DNA from: Thinopyrum elongatum
Lineage: Eukaryota > Streptophyta > Magnoliopsida > Poales > Poaceae
Length of the DNA: 64,000 nucleotides
Assembly: GCA_011799875.1 (NCBI GenBank)
Contig: CM022297.1
Span: 367,827,105 to 367,891,104 of the forward strand
Direction: 5' to 3'
Position numbers and translations under genes: made by a program. This document shows positions 21,991 through 33,601 of the stretch, piece by piece. Each line of letters opens with the position of its first letter. The first letter of the stretch is position 1. Below the pieces are notes generated by a model. It made no database searches and was not told where the DNA came from. It saw only the letters and a program-made list of their open reading frames with translations.

Positions 21991-22422
21991 TGTGGGAGGG
22001 GGGCGCCACACATAACCACGACAATCTCTTAGCCGTGTGCGGCGCCCCCCTCCACCGTTTACACCCTCGGTCATATTTTCGTAGTGCTTAGGCGAAGCCC
22101 TGCGGAGATAGTATCACCATCACCGTCACCACGTCGTCGTGCTGCCGGAACTCATCCACTACTTCATCGTCTTGCTGGATCAAGAAGGTGAGGACGTCAC
22201 CGAGCTGAACATGTGCTGAACACGGAGGTGTCGTACGTTCGGTACTTGATCGGTTGGATCGCGAAGAAGTTTGACTACATCAATCGCGTTACTAAACGCT
22301 TCCTCTTACGGTCTATGAGGGTACATAGACACACTCTCCCCTCTCGTTGCTATGCATCTCCATGGATAGATCTTGCGTCTGCGTAGAATTTTTTTTGTTT
22401 TCCATGCAACGTTTCCCAACAG

Positions 22423-22434
22423 TGGTATCAGAGC
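22423..22434 (+). other. Primer binding site, Angela 1
   Basis: TGGTATCAGAGC one base after the 5' LTR, a perfect match to the canonical plant initiator tRNA-Met site. Confidence 0.93.
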
Positions 22435-23658
22435 CAGGTCTATGCGTAGATGATATGCACGAGTAGAACACAAAGAGTTGTGGGCGGTGATAGTCATACT
22501 GCTTACCACCAATGTCTTATTTTGATTCGGCGGTATTATAAGATGAAGCGGCCCAGACCAACCTTACATGTCCACATACATGAGACCGGTTCCATCGACA
22601 GACATGCAACTTGTTTTGCATAAAGGAGGCTGGCGAGTGTCTGTTTCTCCTACTTTAGTTGAATCGAATTTGACAGCGGCCGGTCCTTGAAGAAGGTTAG
22701 AACAACAAACTTGATAAATCACCATTGTGGTTTTTACCGTAGGTAAGAACGGTTCTTGCTAGAAGCCCGTAGCAGCCACGTAAAACTTGCAACAACAAAG
22801 TAGAGGACGTCTAACTTGTTTTTGTAGGGCATGTTATGATGTGATATGGTCAAGACGTGATGTGATATACGTTCATGTATGAGATGATCATGTTTTGTAA
22901 TATCGACAACCGGCAGGAGCCTTAGGGTTGTCTCTTAATTATTGTATAAAATGCAAGCATCATGTAATTGCTTTAGTTTATCGCTATGCATTAGCAATAG
23001 TTGTAGAAGCAATAGTTGGCGAGACGACCCCGACGCAACGATGGAGATCAAGGTGTCGAGCTGGTGACGATGGAGATCATGATGATGCTTTGGAGATGGA
23101 GATCAAAAGCAGAAGATGATGATGGCCATATCATGTCACATATTTTGATTGCATGTGATGTTTATCTTTTATGCATCTTATTTTGCTTAGAACGGCAATA
23201 GCATTATAAGATGATCCCTTCACTAAATTTCAAGATAAAAGTGTTCTCCCCGAGTATGCACTGTTGCTAAAGTTTGTCGTTGCGAAGCATCTCATGATGA
23301 TCGAGTGTGATAGACTCTATGTTCACATACAACGAGTGTAAGACAGTTTTGCACATGCAGAATACTTGGGTTAAACTTGACGAGCCTAGCATGTACAGAC
23401 ATGGTCTCAGAACACTGGAGACCGAAAGGTTGAACGTGAGTCATATAGTAGATATGATCAACATGGAGATGTTCACCATTGAAGACTACCCCATCTCACA
23501 TGATGATCGGACATGGGTTAGTTGATTTGGATCATGTATCACTTAGATAACTTGAGGGATGTTAATTTAAGTGGGAGTTCATTAGTAATTTTATTAATTG
23601 AACTTAATTTATCATGAACTTAGTCCTGATAGTATTTGCATATCTATGTTGTAGATCA
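22435..23658 (+). other. Untranslated leader of Angela 1
   Basis: About 1.2 kb without a coding region, as is usual for this family. Relative to Angela 2 it holds roughly 100 extra bp near 23010-23115 (repeated ATGGAGATCA words). Confidence 0.75.
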
Positions 23659-23897
23659 ATGGCCCGTGCTACCGTTCCCCTGAATTTTAATGCGTTCCTA
23701 GAGAAAGCTAGGTTGAAATATGATGGTAGCAACTACATGGACTGGGTCCGTAACTTGAGGATTATCCTCATTGCTGCACAGAAGAATTATGTCCTTGATG
23801 CACCGCTAGGTGACAGACCCGCTGCAGGAGCAGATGCAGATGTTATGAACGTCTGGTAGGCTCGATCTGATGACTACTCAATAGTTCTGTGTGCCAT
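23659..23897 (+). pseudogene. Angela 1 gag, N-terminal piece
   Basis: The ATG at 23659 opens MARATVPLNFNAFLEKARL, the N-terminus of the Angela-type gag. TAG at 23857-23859 replaces a Gln codon (Angela 2 has CAA at this site). The frame is then cut at 23897 by a solo LTR, exactly in the SIVLCAM codons. It resumes at 25541 after the duplicated GCCAT. Confidence 0.9.
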
Positions 23898-25535
23898 TGA
23901 AAGTGCAACTAATCCCCGGGTGGTTTTGGTAATTCATAACAACATATAGCTCATTGAACTAATATCCTTTCAAGTTAAATATTTCAGAAAGTTCAATGAT
24001 TGATGGCATGGACTGGAGATGTGGACCCCTCAAAATGCTAAGGACAAAGATTGGCAAAAGCTCAAGACTCTTCATTTCTATTTTAGTGATCCAAGATCAC
24101 ATTGAGTCCATAGGAAAAGCCAATACTATTAAAAGGGGATGAGGTGTTGCATAATGGTCTACTTGCTCAAAATGCTTAGTGATATGCTCCAAAGCCCTCA
24201 ACCACTTTCTCATTTCCAATATGTCCAAAACCTAAAGTCAAACTCGGCCCCACCGATTTGATCTATCCGGCGCCACCGAGTTTCTTTGACATAGCCACTG
24301 CCAGAAACCCTAATCAATTTGGTCTCACCGAGATGGCAATGCAAACTCTCTGTTTCCTTTCATAACATTTCGGTCTTACCGAAATGAGCGATCGGTCCCA
24401 CCGAGTTCACAATGCAAACTCTCTGTTTCCCTTTCATAACATTTCGGTCTTACCGAAGTGAGCGATCGGTCCCACCGAGTTTGCCTGACCAACTCTCTAT
24501 TTAACTCATTGCTGAAATCGGTCCCACCCAGTTCATGCAATCGGTCACACCGAGATGAGGTCTTGCCCTAACCCTAGCACATCGGTTCCACCGAGTTGAG
24601 TATATCGGTCCCACCGAGATTCCTAACGTTCACATTTTGAATTGAATCGGTCTCACCGAGTTCTTCTATTCGGTCTGACCGAGTTGAGTCAAATGTGTGT
24701 AATGGTTGGATTTTGTGTGGAGGCTATATATACCCCTCCACCCCCTTCTCTATTCAAGAGAGAGCCATCAGAACGAGCCTACACTTCCAATACTCATTTT
24801 CTGAGAGAGAACCACCTACTCATATGTTGAGATCAAGACATTCCATTCCTACCAAAAGAATCTTGATCTCTAGTCTTCCCCAAGTTGCTTTTCACTCAAA
24901 TCATCTTTCCACCATAGCCAAATCTGTGAGAGAGAGTTGAGTGTTGGGGAGACTATCATTTGAAGCACAAGAGCAAGGAGTTCATCATCAACACACCATT
25001 TATTACCTTTTGGAGAGTGGTGTCTCCTAGATTGGTTAGGTGTCACTTGGGAGCCTCCGACAAGATTGTGGAGTTGAACCAAGGAGTTTGTAAGGGCAAG
25101 GAGATCGCCTACTTCGTGAAGATCTACCCGAGTGAGGCAAGTCCTTCGTGGGCGATGGCCATGGTGGGATAGACAAGGTTGCTTCTTCATGGACCCTTCG
25201 TGGGTGGAGCCCTCCGTGGACTCGCGCAGCCATTACCCTTCGTGGGTTGAAGTCTCCATCAACGTGGACGTACGATAGCACCACCTATCAGAACCACGCC
25301 AAAAATCTCCGTGTCTACATTGCGTTTGCCTTCTCCAAACCCTTCCCTTTTCCTTCATATGCAATGTTTTACTTTCCGCTGCTACACTCTTAGACTTGCA
25401 TGTGTAGGTTGATTGCTTGATTTGTGCTAAGTTGCTAAAATCTGCCAAGACATAAAATTGGGAAAAGGCTAGATTTTTATTTGGTCAAGTAGTCTAATCA
25501 CCCCCCCCCCCTCTAGACCTACTTCCGATCCTACA
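23898..25535 (+). repeat. Solo LTR, same family as copia E
   Basis: 1638 bp, starting TGAAAGTGCAACTAATCC and ending GATCCTACA, flanked by a perfect duplication GCCAT (23893-23897, 25536-25540). No internal sequence remains, so it is a solo LTR left by recombination between two LTRs. Much of 24240-24680 is a cluster of CGGT(C/T)..ACCGAG words. The same LTR lies in reverse orientation at 56570-58140. TATATATA at 24725-24732 is its probable TATA box. Confidence 0.93.
24339..24486. repeat. 74-bp tandem duplication in the solo LTR
   Basis: Two adjacent copies of a unit running from AATGCAAACTCTCTGTTTCC through CGGTCTTACCGAA to TCGGTCCCACCGAGTT, differing at a few bases. Confidence 0.85.
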
Positions 25536-25540
25536 GCCAT

Positions 25541-27338
25541 GTTTTATGGCTTAGAACCAGGACTTCAAAGACGTTTTGAACGTCATGGAGCATATGAGAT
25601 GTTCCAAGAGTTGAAGTTAATATTTCAAGCAAATGCCCAGGTTGAGAGATATGAAGTCTCCAACAAGTTCTATAGCTGCAAAATGGAGGAGAATAGTTTT
25701 GTCAGTGAACACATACTCAAAATGTCTGGGTATCATAACCACTTGACTCAACTGGGAGTTGATCTTCCAGTTGATAGTGTTATTGACAGAGTTCTTCAAT
25801 CACTGCCACCAAGCTACAAAGGCTTCGTGATGAACTATAATATGCAAGGGATGAATAAAACAAGTCCCAAGCTCTTCGCAATGCTTAAGGCCTCGGAGGT
25901 AGAAATCAAGAAGGAGCATCAAGTGTTGATGGTTAACAAGACCACTAGTTTCAAGAAAAAGGGCAAAGGAAAGAAAGGGAACTTCAAGAAGAACGGCAAG
26001 CAAGTTGCCGCTCCCATGAAGAAACCCAAAGCTAGACCTAAGCCTGAAACTGAGTGCTTCTACTACAAAGGGAGTGGTCACTGGAAGCAGAACTGCCCCA
26101 AGTATTTGGCGGATAAGAAGGATGGCAAAGTGAACAAAGGTATATTTGATATACATGTTATTGATGTGTTCCTTACTAATGCTCATAGTAGCGCCTGGGT
26201 ATTTGATACTGGTTCGGTTGCTCATATTTGTAACTCGAAACAGGAGCTATGGAATAAACGAAGATTGGCTAAGGACGAGGTGACGATGCGCGCCAGGAAT
26301 GGTTCCAAGGTCGATGTGATCGCCGTCGGCATGCTACCTCTACATCTACCTTCGGGATTAGTTTTAGACCTCAATAATTGTTATTTGGTGCCAGCGTTGA
26401 GCGTGAACATTATATCTAGATCTTATTTATTGCGAGACGGTTATTCATTTAAGTCAGATAATAATGGTTGTTCTATTTTTATGAATAATATCTTTTATGG
26501 TCATGCACCCTTGAGGAATGGTCTGTTCTTGTGGAATGTCGATTGTAGTGATACACATATTCATAATATTGATGCCAAAAGATGCAAAGTTGATAATGAT
26601 AGTGCAACATATTTGTGGCACTGCCGTTTAGGTCATATTAGTGTAAAGCGCATGAAGAAACTCCATGCAGATGGACTTTTGGAATCACTTGATTATGAAT
26701 CATTTGATACTTGCGAACCATGCCACATGGACAAGATGACTAAAATTCTGTTCTCCGGAACAATGGAGCGAGCTAATGACTTATTGGAAATAATACATAC
26801 AGATGTATGCGGTCCGATGAGTGTTAAAGCACGCGGTGGGTATCGTTATTTTTTGACCTTCACAGATGATTTCAGTAGGTATGGGTATATCTACTTGATG
26901 AAACACAAGTCTGAAACATTTGAAAAGTTCAAAGAATTTCAGAGTGAAGTAGAGAATCATCATAACAAGAAAATAAGGTTTCTACGATCTGATCACGCAG
27001 GCGAATATTTGAGTTATGAGTTTGGCCTTCATTTAAAACAATGTGGAATTGTTTCACAACTCACGCCACCTGGAACAGCACAGCGTAATGGTGTGTCTAA
27101 ACGTCGTAAATGTACTTTATTAGATATGGTGCGTTCTATGATGTCTCTTATCGATTTATCATTATCGTTTTGGGGTTATGCATTAGAGACAGTTGCATTC
27201 ACGTTAAATAGGGCACCGTCTAAATCCGTTGAGACGACACCGTATGAACTGTGGTTTGGCAAGAAACCTAAGATGTCGTTTCTTAAAGTTTGGGGATGCG
27301 ACGCTTATGTTAAAAGGCTTCAGCCTGATAAGCTCTAA
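25541..27338 (+). pseudogene. Angela 1 gag C-terminus, protease and integrase
   Basis: Continuation of gag-pol after the solo LTR. Gag ends in a lysine-rich stretch and a zinc knuckle reading CFYYKGSGHWKQNC, in which the second Cys is Tyr (Angela 2 keeps CFYCKGTGH). The protease is WVFDTGSVAHICNS (about 26197-26238). Integrase shows HCRLGHISVKRMKKLH, CEPC, and acidic residues in HTDVCGPM and RSDHAGEY. The third catalytic position is NGVSKRRK, Lys for Glu; Angela 2 keeps NGVSERRN. A deletion of several bases near 27337 shifts the frame before RT. Integrase would be inactive even without the upstream lesions. Confidence 0.92.
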
Positions 27339-29226
27339 ATCAGAGAAATTCGTCTTCATAGGATACCCTAAAGAAACTATTGGGTACACCTTCTACCACA
27401 GATCCGAAGGCAAGATCTTTGTTGCTAAGAATGGGTCCTTTCTAGAGAAGGAGTTTCTCTCGAAAGAAATGAGTGGGAGGAAAGTAGAACTTGATGAGGT
27501 AATTGTACCTTTTCTCGAATTGGAAAGTAGCACATCACAGAAAACCATTCCCGTGATGCCTACACCAACTAGAGAGGAAGCAAATGATAATGACCATGAA
27601 ACTTCAGATCAAGTTACTACTGAACCTCGTAGGTCGACCAAAGCACGATGCGCACCAGAGTGGTACGGTAATCCTGTCCTGGAAGTTATGTTATTAGACC
27701 ATGGTGAACCTACGAACTATGAAGAAGCTATGATGAGCCCAGATTCCGATAAATGGCTTGAGGCCATGAAATCTGAGATAGGATCCATGTATGAGAACAA
27801 AGTATGGACATTGGTGGATTTACCCGATGATCGGCAAGCCATAGAGAATAAATGGATCTTCAAGAAGAAGACTGACACTGATGGTAATGTTACTGTCTAC
27901 AAAGCTTGACTTGTCGCAAAAGGTTTTTGACAAGTTCAAGGGGTTGACTACGATGAGACTTTCTCACCCGTAGCGATGCTTAAGTCTGTCCGAATCATGT
28001 TAGCAATTGCCGCATTTTATGATTATGAAATCTAGCAAATGGACGTCAAAACTGCATTCCTTAATGGATATCTTAAAGAAGAGTTGTATATGATTCAACC
28101 AGAAGGTTTTGTCGATCCTAAAGGTGCTGACAAAGTGTGCAAGGTCCAGTGATCCATCTATGGACTGGTGCAAGCATCTCGAAGTTGGAATGTACGCTTT
28201 GATGAGGTGATCAAAGCATATGGTTTTATACAGACTTACGGTGAAGCCTGTATTTACAAGAAAGTGAGTGGGAGCTCTGTAGCATTTCTGATATTATATG
28301 TGGATGACATATTATTGATTGGAAATGATATAGAATTTCTGGATAGCATAAAAGGATAGTTGAATAAGAATTTTTCAATGAAAGACCTCGGTGAAGCTGC
28401 TTATATATTGGGCATCAAGATCTATAGGGATAGATCAAGATGCTTAATGGGACTTTCACAAAGCACATACCTTGACAAAGTTTTGAAGAAGTTCAAAATG
28501 GATCAGTCAAAGAAAGGGTTCTTGCCTATGTTACAGGGTGTGAAATTGAGTCAGACTCAAAGCCCGACCACTGCAGAAGATAGAGAGAGAATGAAAGTCA
28601 TTCCCTATGCCTTAGCCATAGGTTCTATCATGTATGCTATGATGTATACCAGACATGATGTGTGCCCTGCCATTAGTTTGGCAGGGAGGTACCAAAGTAA
28701 TCCAGGAGTGGATCACTGGACAGTGGTCAAGAACATCCTGAAGTACCTGAAAAGGACCAAGGATATGTTTCTCATTTATGGAGGTGACGAAGAGCTCGTC
28801 GTAAAGGGTTACGTCGATGCTAGCTTCGACACTGATTCGGATGACTCTAAGTCACAAGCCGGATACATATTTATATTGAATGGTGGAGCTGTCAGTTGGT
28901 GCAGTTCCAAGCAAAGCGTCGTGGCGGGATCTACGTGTGAAGCGAAGTACATAGCTGCTTCGAAAGCAGCACATGAAGGAGTCTGGATGAAGGAGTTCAT
29001 ATCCGGTCTGGGTGTAATACCCAGTGCATCGGGTCCAATGAAAATATTTTGTGATAACACTGGAGCAATTGCCTTGGCGAAGGAATCCAGGTTTCACAAG
29101 AGAACCAAACACATCAAGAGACGCTTCAACTCCATTCGTGAAAAGGTCAAGGATGGAGACACAGAAGTTTGCAAAATACATACGGATCTAAATGTAGCAG
29201 ACCCATTGACTAAGCCTCTTCCATGA
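27339..29226 (+). pseudogene. Angela 1 reverse transcriptase-RNase H
   Basis: From FIGYPKETIGYTFYHRSEG through the RT region (KWLEAMKSEIGSMYENKVW, the KVW motif) to the catalytic LYVDDILLIG (about 28300-28330). RNase H has GYVDASFDTDSDD, CEAKYIAASKAA and CDNTGAIALAKE, ending HTDLNVADPLTKPLP. In-frame stops: TGA 27907-27909, TGA 27928-27930, TAG 28033-28035, TGA 28150-28152, TAG 28357-28359 and TGA 29224-29226. At least three are CGA (Arg) to TGA when compared with Angela 2 or the family motif, the change expected from deamination of methylated CpG. Confidence 0.92.
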
Positions 29227-29300
29227 GCAAAACATGATCAGCACCAAGACTCTATGGGTGTTACATTCATTACAATGTAATCTATATTATTGACACTAGT

Positions 29301-29313
29301 GCAAGTGGGAGAC
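29301..29313 (+). other. Polypurine tract, Angela 1
   Basis: GCAAGTGGGAGAC directly before the 3' LTR; the same sequence precedes the Angela 2 3' LTR. Confidence 0.85.
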
Positions 29314-31088
29314 TGAAGGAAATATGCCCTAGAGGCAATAATAAAGTTGTTACTTTATATTTCCTTATTCATGATAAAGGTTTATTATTCATGCTAGAAT
29401 TGTATTGATCGGAAACTTAAAATACATGTGTGAATACATAAACAAATATTGTGTCCCTAGTGAGCCTCTACTAGACTAGCTCATTGATCAAAGATGGTTA
29501 AGTTTTCCTAACCATAGACATGTGTTGTCATTTGATGACGGGATCAATTCATTAGGAGAATGATGTGATGGACAAGACCCATCCGTTAGCTTAGCATATG
29601 ATCATTCTGTTTATTGCTACTGCTTTCTTGTATGTCAAATACATGTTCCTTCGACCATGAGATCATGCAACTCCCGGATACCGGAGGAATACTTTGTGTG
29701 CTATCAAACGTCACAACATAACTGGGTGATCATAAATATGCTCTACAGGTATCTCCGAAGGTGTTTGTTGAGTTGGCATGGATTGAGATTGGGATTTGTC
29801 ACTCTGAGTATCGGAGAGGTATCTCTGGGCCCTATCGGTAATACACATCATAATAAGCTTGCAAACAAATGACTAAGGAGTTAGTTATGTGATGATGTAT
29901 TACGGAACGAGTAAAGAGACTTGCCGGTAGCGAGATTGAACTAGGTATAGAGATACCGACAATCGAATCTCGAGCAAGTAACATACCGACAGACAAAAGG
30001 AATTGCATATGTTGTCATAACGGTTCGACCGGTAAAGATCTTCATAGAGTATGTAGGAACCAATATGGGCATCCAGGTTCCGCTATTGGTTATTGACCGG
30101 AGAGGTGTCTCGGTCATGTCTACATAGTTCTCGAACCCGTAGGGTCCGTGCGCTTAACGTTCGTTGACGATATAGTGTTATATGAGTTATATGATTTGGT
30201 GACCGAATGTTGTTCGGAGTCCCAGATGAGATCACGGGCATGACGAGGTGCTCCGGAATGGTCTGTAGGTAAAGATTGATATATAGGACTATGATATTCG
30301 GACACTGGAAGAGTTTCAGAGTGCACCGGGTAGTCATCGGGTCACCGGAAGGGGTTCCGGACACCCCCGGGAGGTCTATGGGACTAATGGGCCAAGGGGA
30401 GAGACACACCAACCCACAAGGGGGCTGGCGCACCCCTCTCCCTGGCCGCCGGCCCTAGGGAAGGAAAGGGGGAGGGATAGCCCCTCCTGCCTTCCCCTCC
30501 ACAAAGGAGAAAGGAAAGGGGGGGCGCCACCCTCCCCTGCCTTTCCCCCCGCGCCTAGAAAGGCAGGGGGCGCGGCAAGGGGAAAGACCCCAAGTGGGAT
30601 TCGGCCCCACTTGGAGCGCCTCCTTGGCTTCTCCTCCCTCTCCCCCACCTATATATATGTGGGAGGGGGGAGCCACACATAGCCACGACAATCTCTTAGC
30701 CGTGTGCGGCGCCCCCCTCCACCGTTTACACCCTCGGTCATATTTTCGTAGTGCTTAGGCGAAGCCCTGCAGAGATAGCATCACCATCATCGTCACCACG
30801 CTGTCGTGCTGCTGGAACTCATCCACTACTTCGCCGTCTTGCTGGATCAAGAAGGCGAGGACGTCACCGAGCTGAACGTGTGCTGAACACGGAGGTGTCG
30901 TACATTCGGTACTTGATCGGTTGGATCGCGAAGAAGTTCGACTACATCAACCGCGTTACTAAACGCTTCCGCTTATGGTCTACAAGGGTGCGTAGACACA
31001 CTCTCCCCTCTCGTTGCTATGCATCTCCATGGATAGACCTTGCGTGTGCGTAGAATTTTTTTTGTTTTCCATGCAACGTTTCCCAACA
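29314..31088 (+). repeat. 3' LTR of Angela copy 1
   Basis: 1775 bp with a hairpin (30588-30616, one mismatch) and TATATATA at 30650-30657. Followed by TGAGC and the resumed gypsy C gag. Confidence 0.93.
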
Positions 31089-31580
31089 TGAGCTACCGTC
31101 CCCTCATGATGAACGATCTGTGGGCCATGCGCCAGCGCTCCAGTGAGACTCTCTGCAAGTTCATCTAGCGCTTCAGCCAGGTGTGCCACAGGATTCCCAG
31201 GGCCTCCGACGCCGTGATCATCTCCGCCTTCACCAACGGCGTCACTAACATGAGGATGTGTGAGAAGCTCGCCATCAATGACGAGCTCGACTCCGTGGCC
31301 AAGCTATTCGATCTTGCTGACCGCTGCGCCAAGGCCGAGGAAGGACACCAAGCGCAAGGGCCCCTCCATGCTTGGCGGAACCCGAGCAGAAGCATGGCTG
31401 CGATCGCGGCGAGGCCAGCAAGGACGACCGCCCATTCTGCGCCTACCACAACGTCAACTCCCACAACACTGAAGACTACCACGAGCTCAAGCTACTTTGC
31501 GAGGGCCGCCCTGAGCACCGCACCGGTCATGGAGAGCACAGCAGGGGCCGCAGTAACGATCGAGGCAGCGGCCGCTAGGG
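31089..31580 (+). pseudogene. Gypsy C gag, C-terminal segment
   Basis: Resumes the capsid region interrupted at 20648. It reads LMMNDLWAMRQRSSETLCKF, then a TAG, then RFSQVCHRIPRASDAVIISA and NGVTNMRMCEKLAINDELDS, the usual closing part of the Retrotrans_gag domain in Tat elements. A shift near 31340 breaks the frame, and the following arginine/glycine-rich part (about 31380-31580) lies in another frame. No zinc knuckle is visible. Confidence 0.78.
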
Positions 31581-31719
31581 AGACCGTGGCAGCAACGACT
31601 GTCGCTACGATGACAGACACTGGGACGGGCGTGACCAGCCTCAGGAGGCCAACTCGCGGGCAAACGCCGGCGGGTCTCGCGCCCCCAACGGCGCCGGAGG
31701 CTATCAAGAGCCTCACGGG

Positions 31720-32690
31720 GTGGTGGCATGCATCCTGGGCGGGTCCCAGGCCCCTCCCTCCGACTACCACTTCAAACAGTTATCCCGTGAGGTCAATGCG
31801 GCCCTCCTGGCGGTTGAGTCCTACCGGCGCCTCAAGTGGTTGGAGTACCCCATCGCCTTCGACTCCAGCGACCACCCCAAGTCCACCAAAGCCGTGGGGG
31901 ATGTCCCTCTACTATGCAATCCAACCATCAGTGACGTTGTCGTCACCAAGACGCTCATCGACGGAGGCGCCGGTCTCAACATGATCTCTGTGGAGACCTT
32001 CGAGACTCTCTAGGTGCCCTACGAGCGCCTGATGCCCACCAGGCCCTTCACGGGTGGGACGGATGGCTCCACGCTGCCTCTAGGGCATCTGTGCCTTCCC
32101 ATCACCTTCGGCACCCACAAGAAATACCGCACCGAGCTCATCGACTTTGACGTCGCCCACATTGGCCTATCGTATAACGCCATCCTGGGCTACCCGACGC
32201 TCGCCAAGTTCATGGCGGTGTCGCAGAAGGCCTTCGGTCTCATCAAGATGCAGGGCTATGGTGGCACCCTCACCATCCGCTGCAATGAGCAGGAGGCATT
32301 GTGCACCCTCGAGCATGCCTACAAGGCTACTGCCACTGTGTATTTCACTGGCGAGGACAAGGCGGAGCCTGCCGAGCTCACGCCAGCGAAGGAGCAGGGA
32401 GTCGAGCGGCCCCGGGATGCCGAAATCGTCGACGAGGCGTCTCGAGAAGTCGCCCACCCAGTGAACACTCCCAGGCCCAGTGGCGACTTCCGTGTTTGCA
32501 TCCACTTCACCGCTCTCAACAAGGCTGGCACCGAGAGCCCCTTTTCGCTTCCAAGTGTCATCCAAGTCGCGGGGCAGCCTTGCCACAGCCGCATGCCTTT
32601 TGGCCTGGAGAATGCGGCGGCTACCTTCTAGCGACTGGTGCACCTTAGTCTGGGGCCTCTCGAGTCGCCTAGTGCGGGAGATGCTTGAAG
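31720..32690 (+). pseudogene. Gypsy C protease and collapsed RT
   Basis: The protease shows TLIDGGAGLNMISVETF and ILGYPTLAKFMAVSQKAFG, a gypsy retropepsin with Asp-Gly-Gly in the active site. A TAG at 32011-32013 interrupts the same frame. RT starts with the conserved FRVCIHFTALNKAG and PFSLPSVIQV, then jumps directly to SRMPFGLENAAATF, followed by TAG at 32629-32631. The intervening conserved block is missing, and the IDD catalytic box, RNase H and integrase are not found downstream. The deletion keeps the frame. The element could not replicate alone. Confidence 0.82.
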
Positions 32691-33601
32691 GAGTACACCT
32701 TTTCATTGCGCGCCAGTGCCTTCCCCGTTTCTCATGCTCCAGTGAATCTATTTTCTTAGTATTGCGAATGAGCATCATGTGGTGCCCTCAGAAGGCTCGA
32801 GCGCTCATGATGTCGCCCATGCGTGTCACGCGACCGGGGGCTGGGCGTGGTGCCTATGCTCGGGTCAATCCCAGCAGCGCTGAAAACCCAAGTGACTGAG
32901 CTCTGGCTCGCCAACCCGCTCCCGTGCACGTCACCTCACCAAAGTCCTTGGTGCTTATATCTTCCCGCGTGATACCCACAAGCGACCTCGCGTGTGCTCC
33001 CGCGCTAACTCTTTATCCGCAAAATCCTCGCGGCCTCTATCTCTACTGATGCAGGATATCGAAGGCTCCATGAGCAGCCCTCGCGGGCACCGCGTTGGTT
33101 CCTTCCCCTCAGAGAGCACAGCCGAGGAGCCTCACAAAGGCGCCCGTGGGTGCCACCCCACCAAGGTTCAACGGCTGGCGGTACACGCCTAAAGAAAGCT
33201 AAGTCAAAAGTGCCCCTCAAGTATTGTAGCACCTGTCGCATTCCCCTCTATTCGTGTACCTCTCAAAGCGTCTTTGCCTCCCTGGCACGAGCCGCCTGCA
33301 CTCAAGGGGGGATCCTTGAGCATCGTGTCTCAGGAACTCCTATCAGCCCAAGGGCCCTACACCTTCTGGCCTTGCCGAGCCCACGCGCCAGCATACCAGC
33401 AACGATCGTAACCTGCTCAGGGGCTGGGTCCCAGCGACGAAGGGCAAAAAGGCAATGTAAAAGGGGAAAAGGGGTTTCGAAGGGAAATGAAGGCGGGGCA
33501 CAAGCATTAAAAGGTACTTAAGTAAAGGTGCAAACGACGTCCTCAAGCCCTCACAGGGCCATACCTACTCTATTACAGATAAAAAGCAAGGAAATGAGGA
33601 T
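32691..33601 (+). other. Gypsy C 3' noncoding region
   Basis: No coding domain recognised. The position corresponds to the long spacer between pol and the antisense ORF in Tat elements. Open frames here are short or compositional. Confidence 0.5.

Larger units (their letters stand above)
20649..22421 (+). repeat. 5' LTR of Angela copy 1
   Basis: 1773 bp. It contains a hairpin at 21922-21950 and a TATA box at 21983 near its GC-rich 3' half. Confidence 0.93.
20649..31088 (+). mobile_element. Angela-type copia element, copy 1
   Basis: 10,440 bp including a nested solo LTR. LTRs of 1773 and 1775 bp start TGAAGGAAATATGCCC and end GTTTCCCAACA, the signature of the Angela/BARE/WIS group. The target duplication is CGAGC (20644-20648) and TGAGC (31089-31093), one C/T difference. 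It has a Met-type primer site, a leader, gag, protease, integrase, RT, RNase H and a purine tract. It is inactivated by many stops, a frameshift and a solo LTR in gag. Confidence 0.93.

Noticed and set aside
32167..32778. A 203-residue minus-strand ORF
   Set aside because: Shadow of the plus-strand protease/RT frame of gypsy C, which has recognisable motifs.
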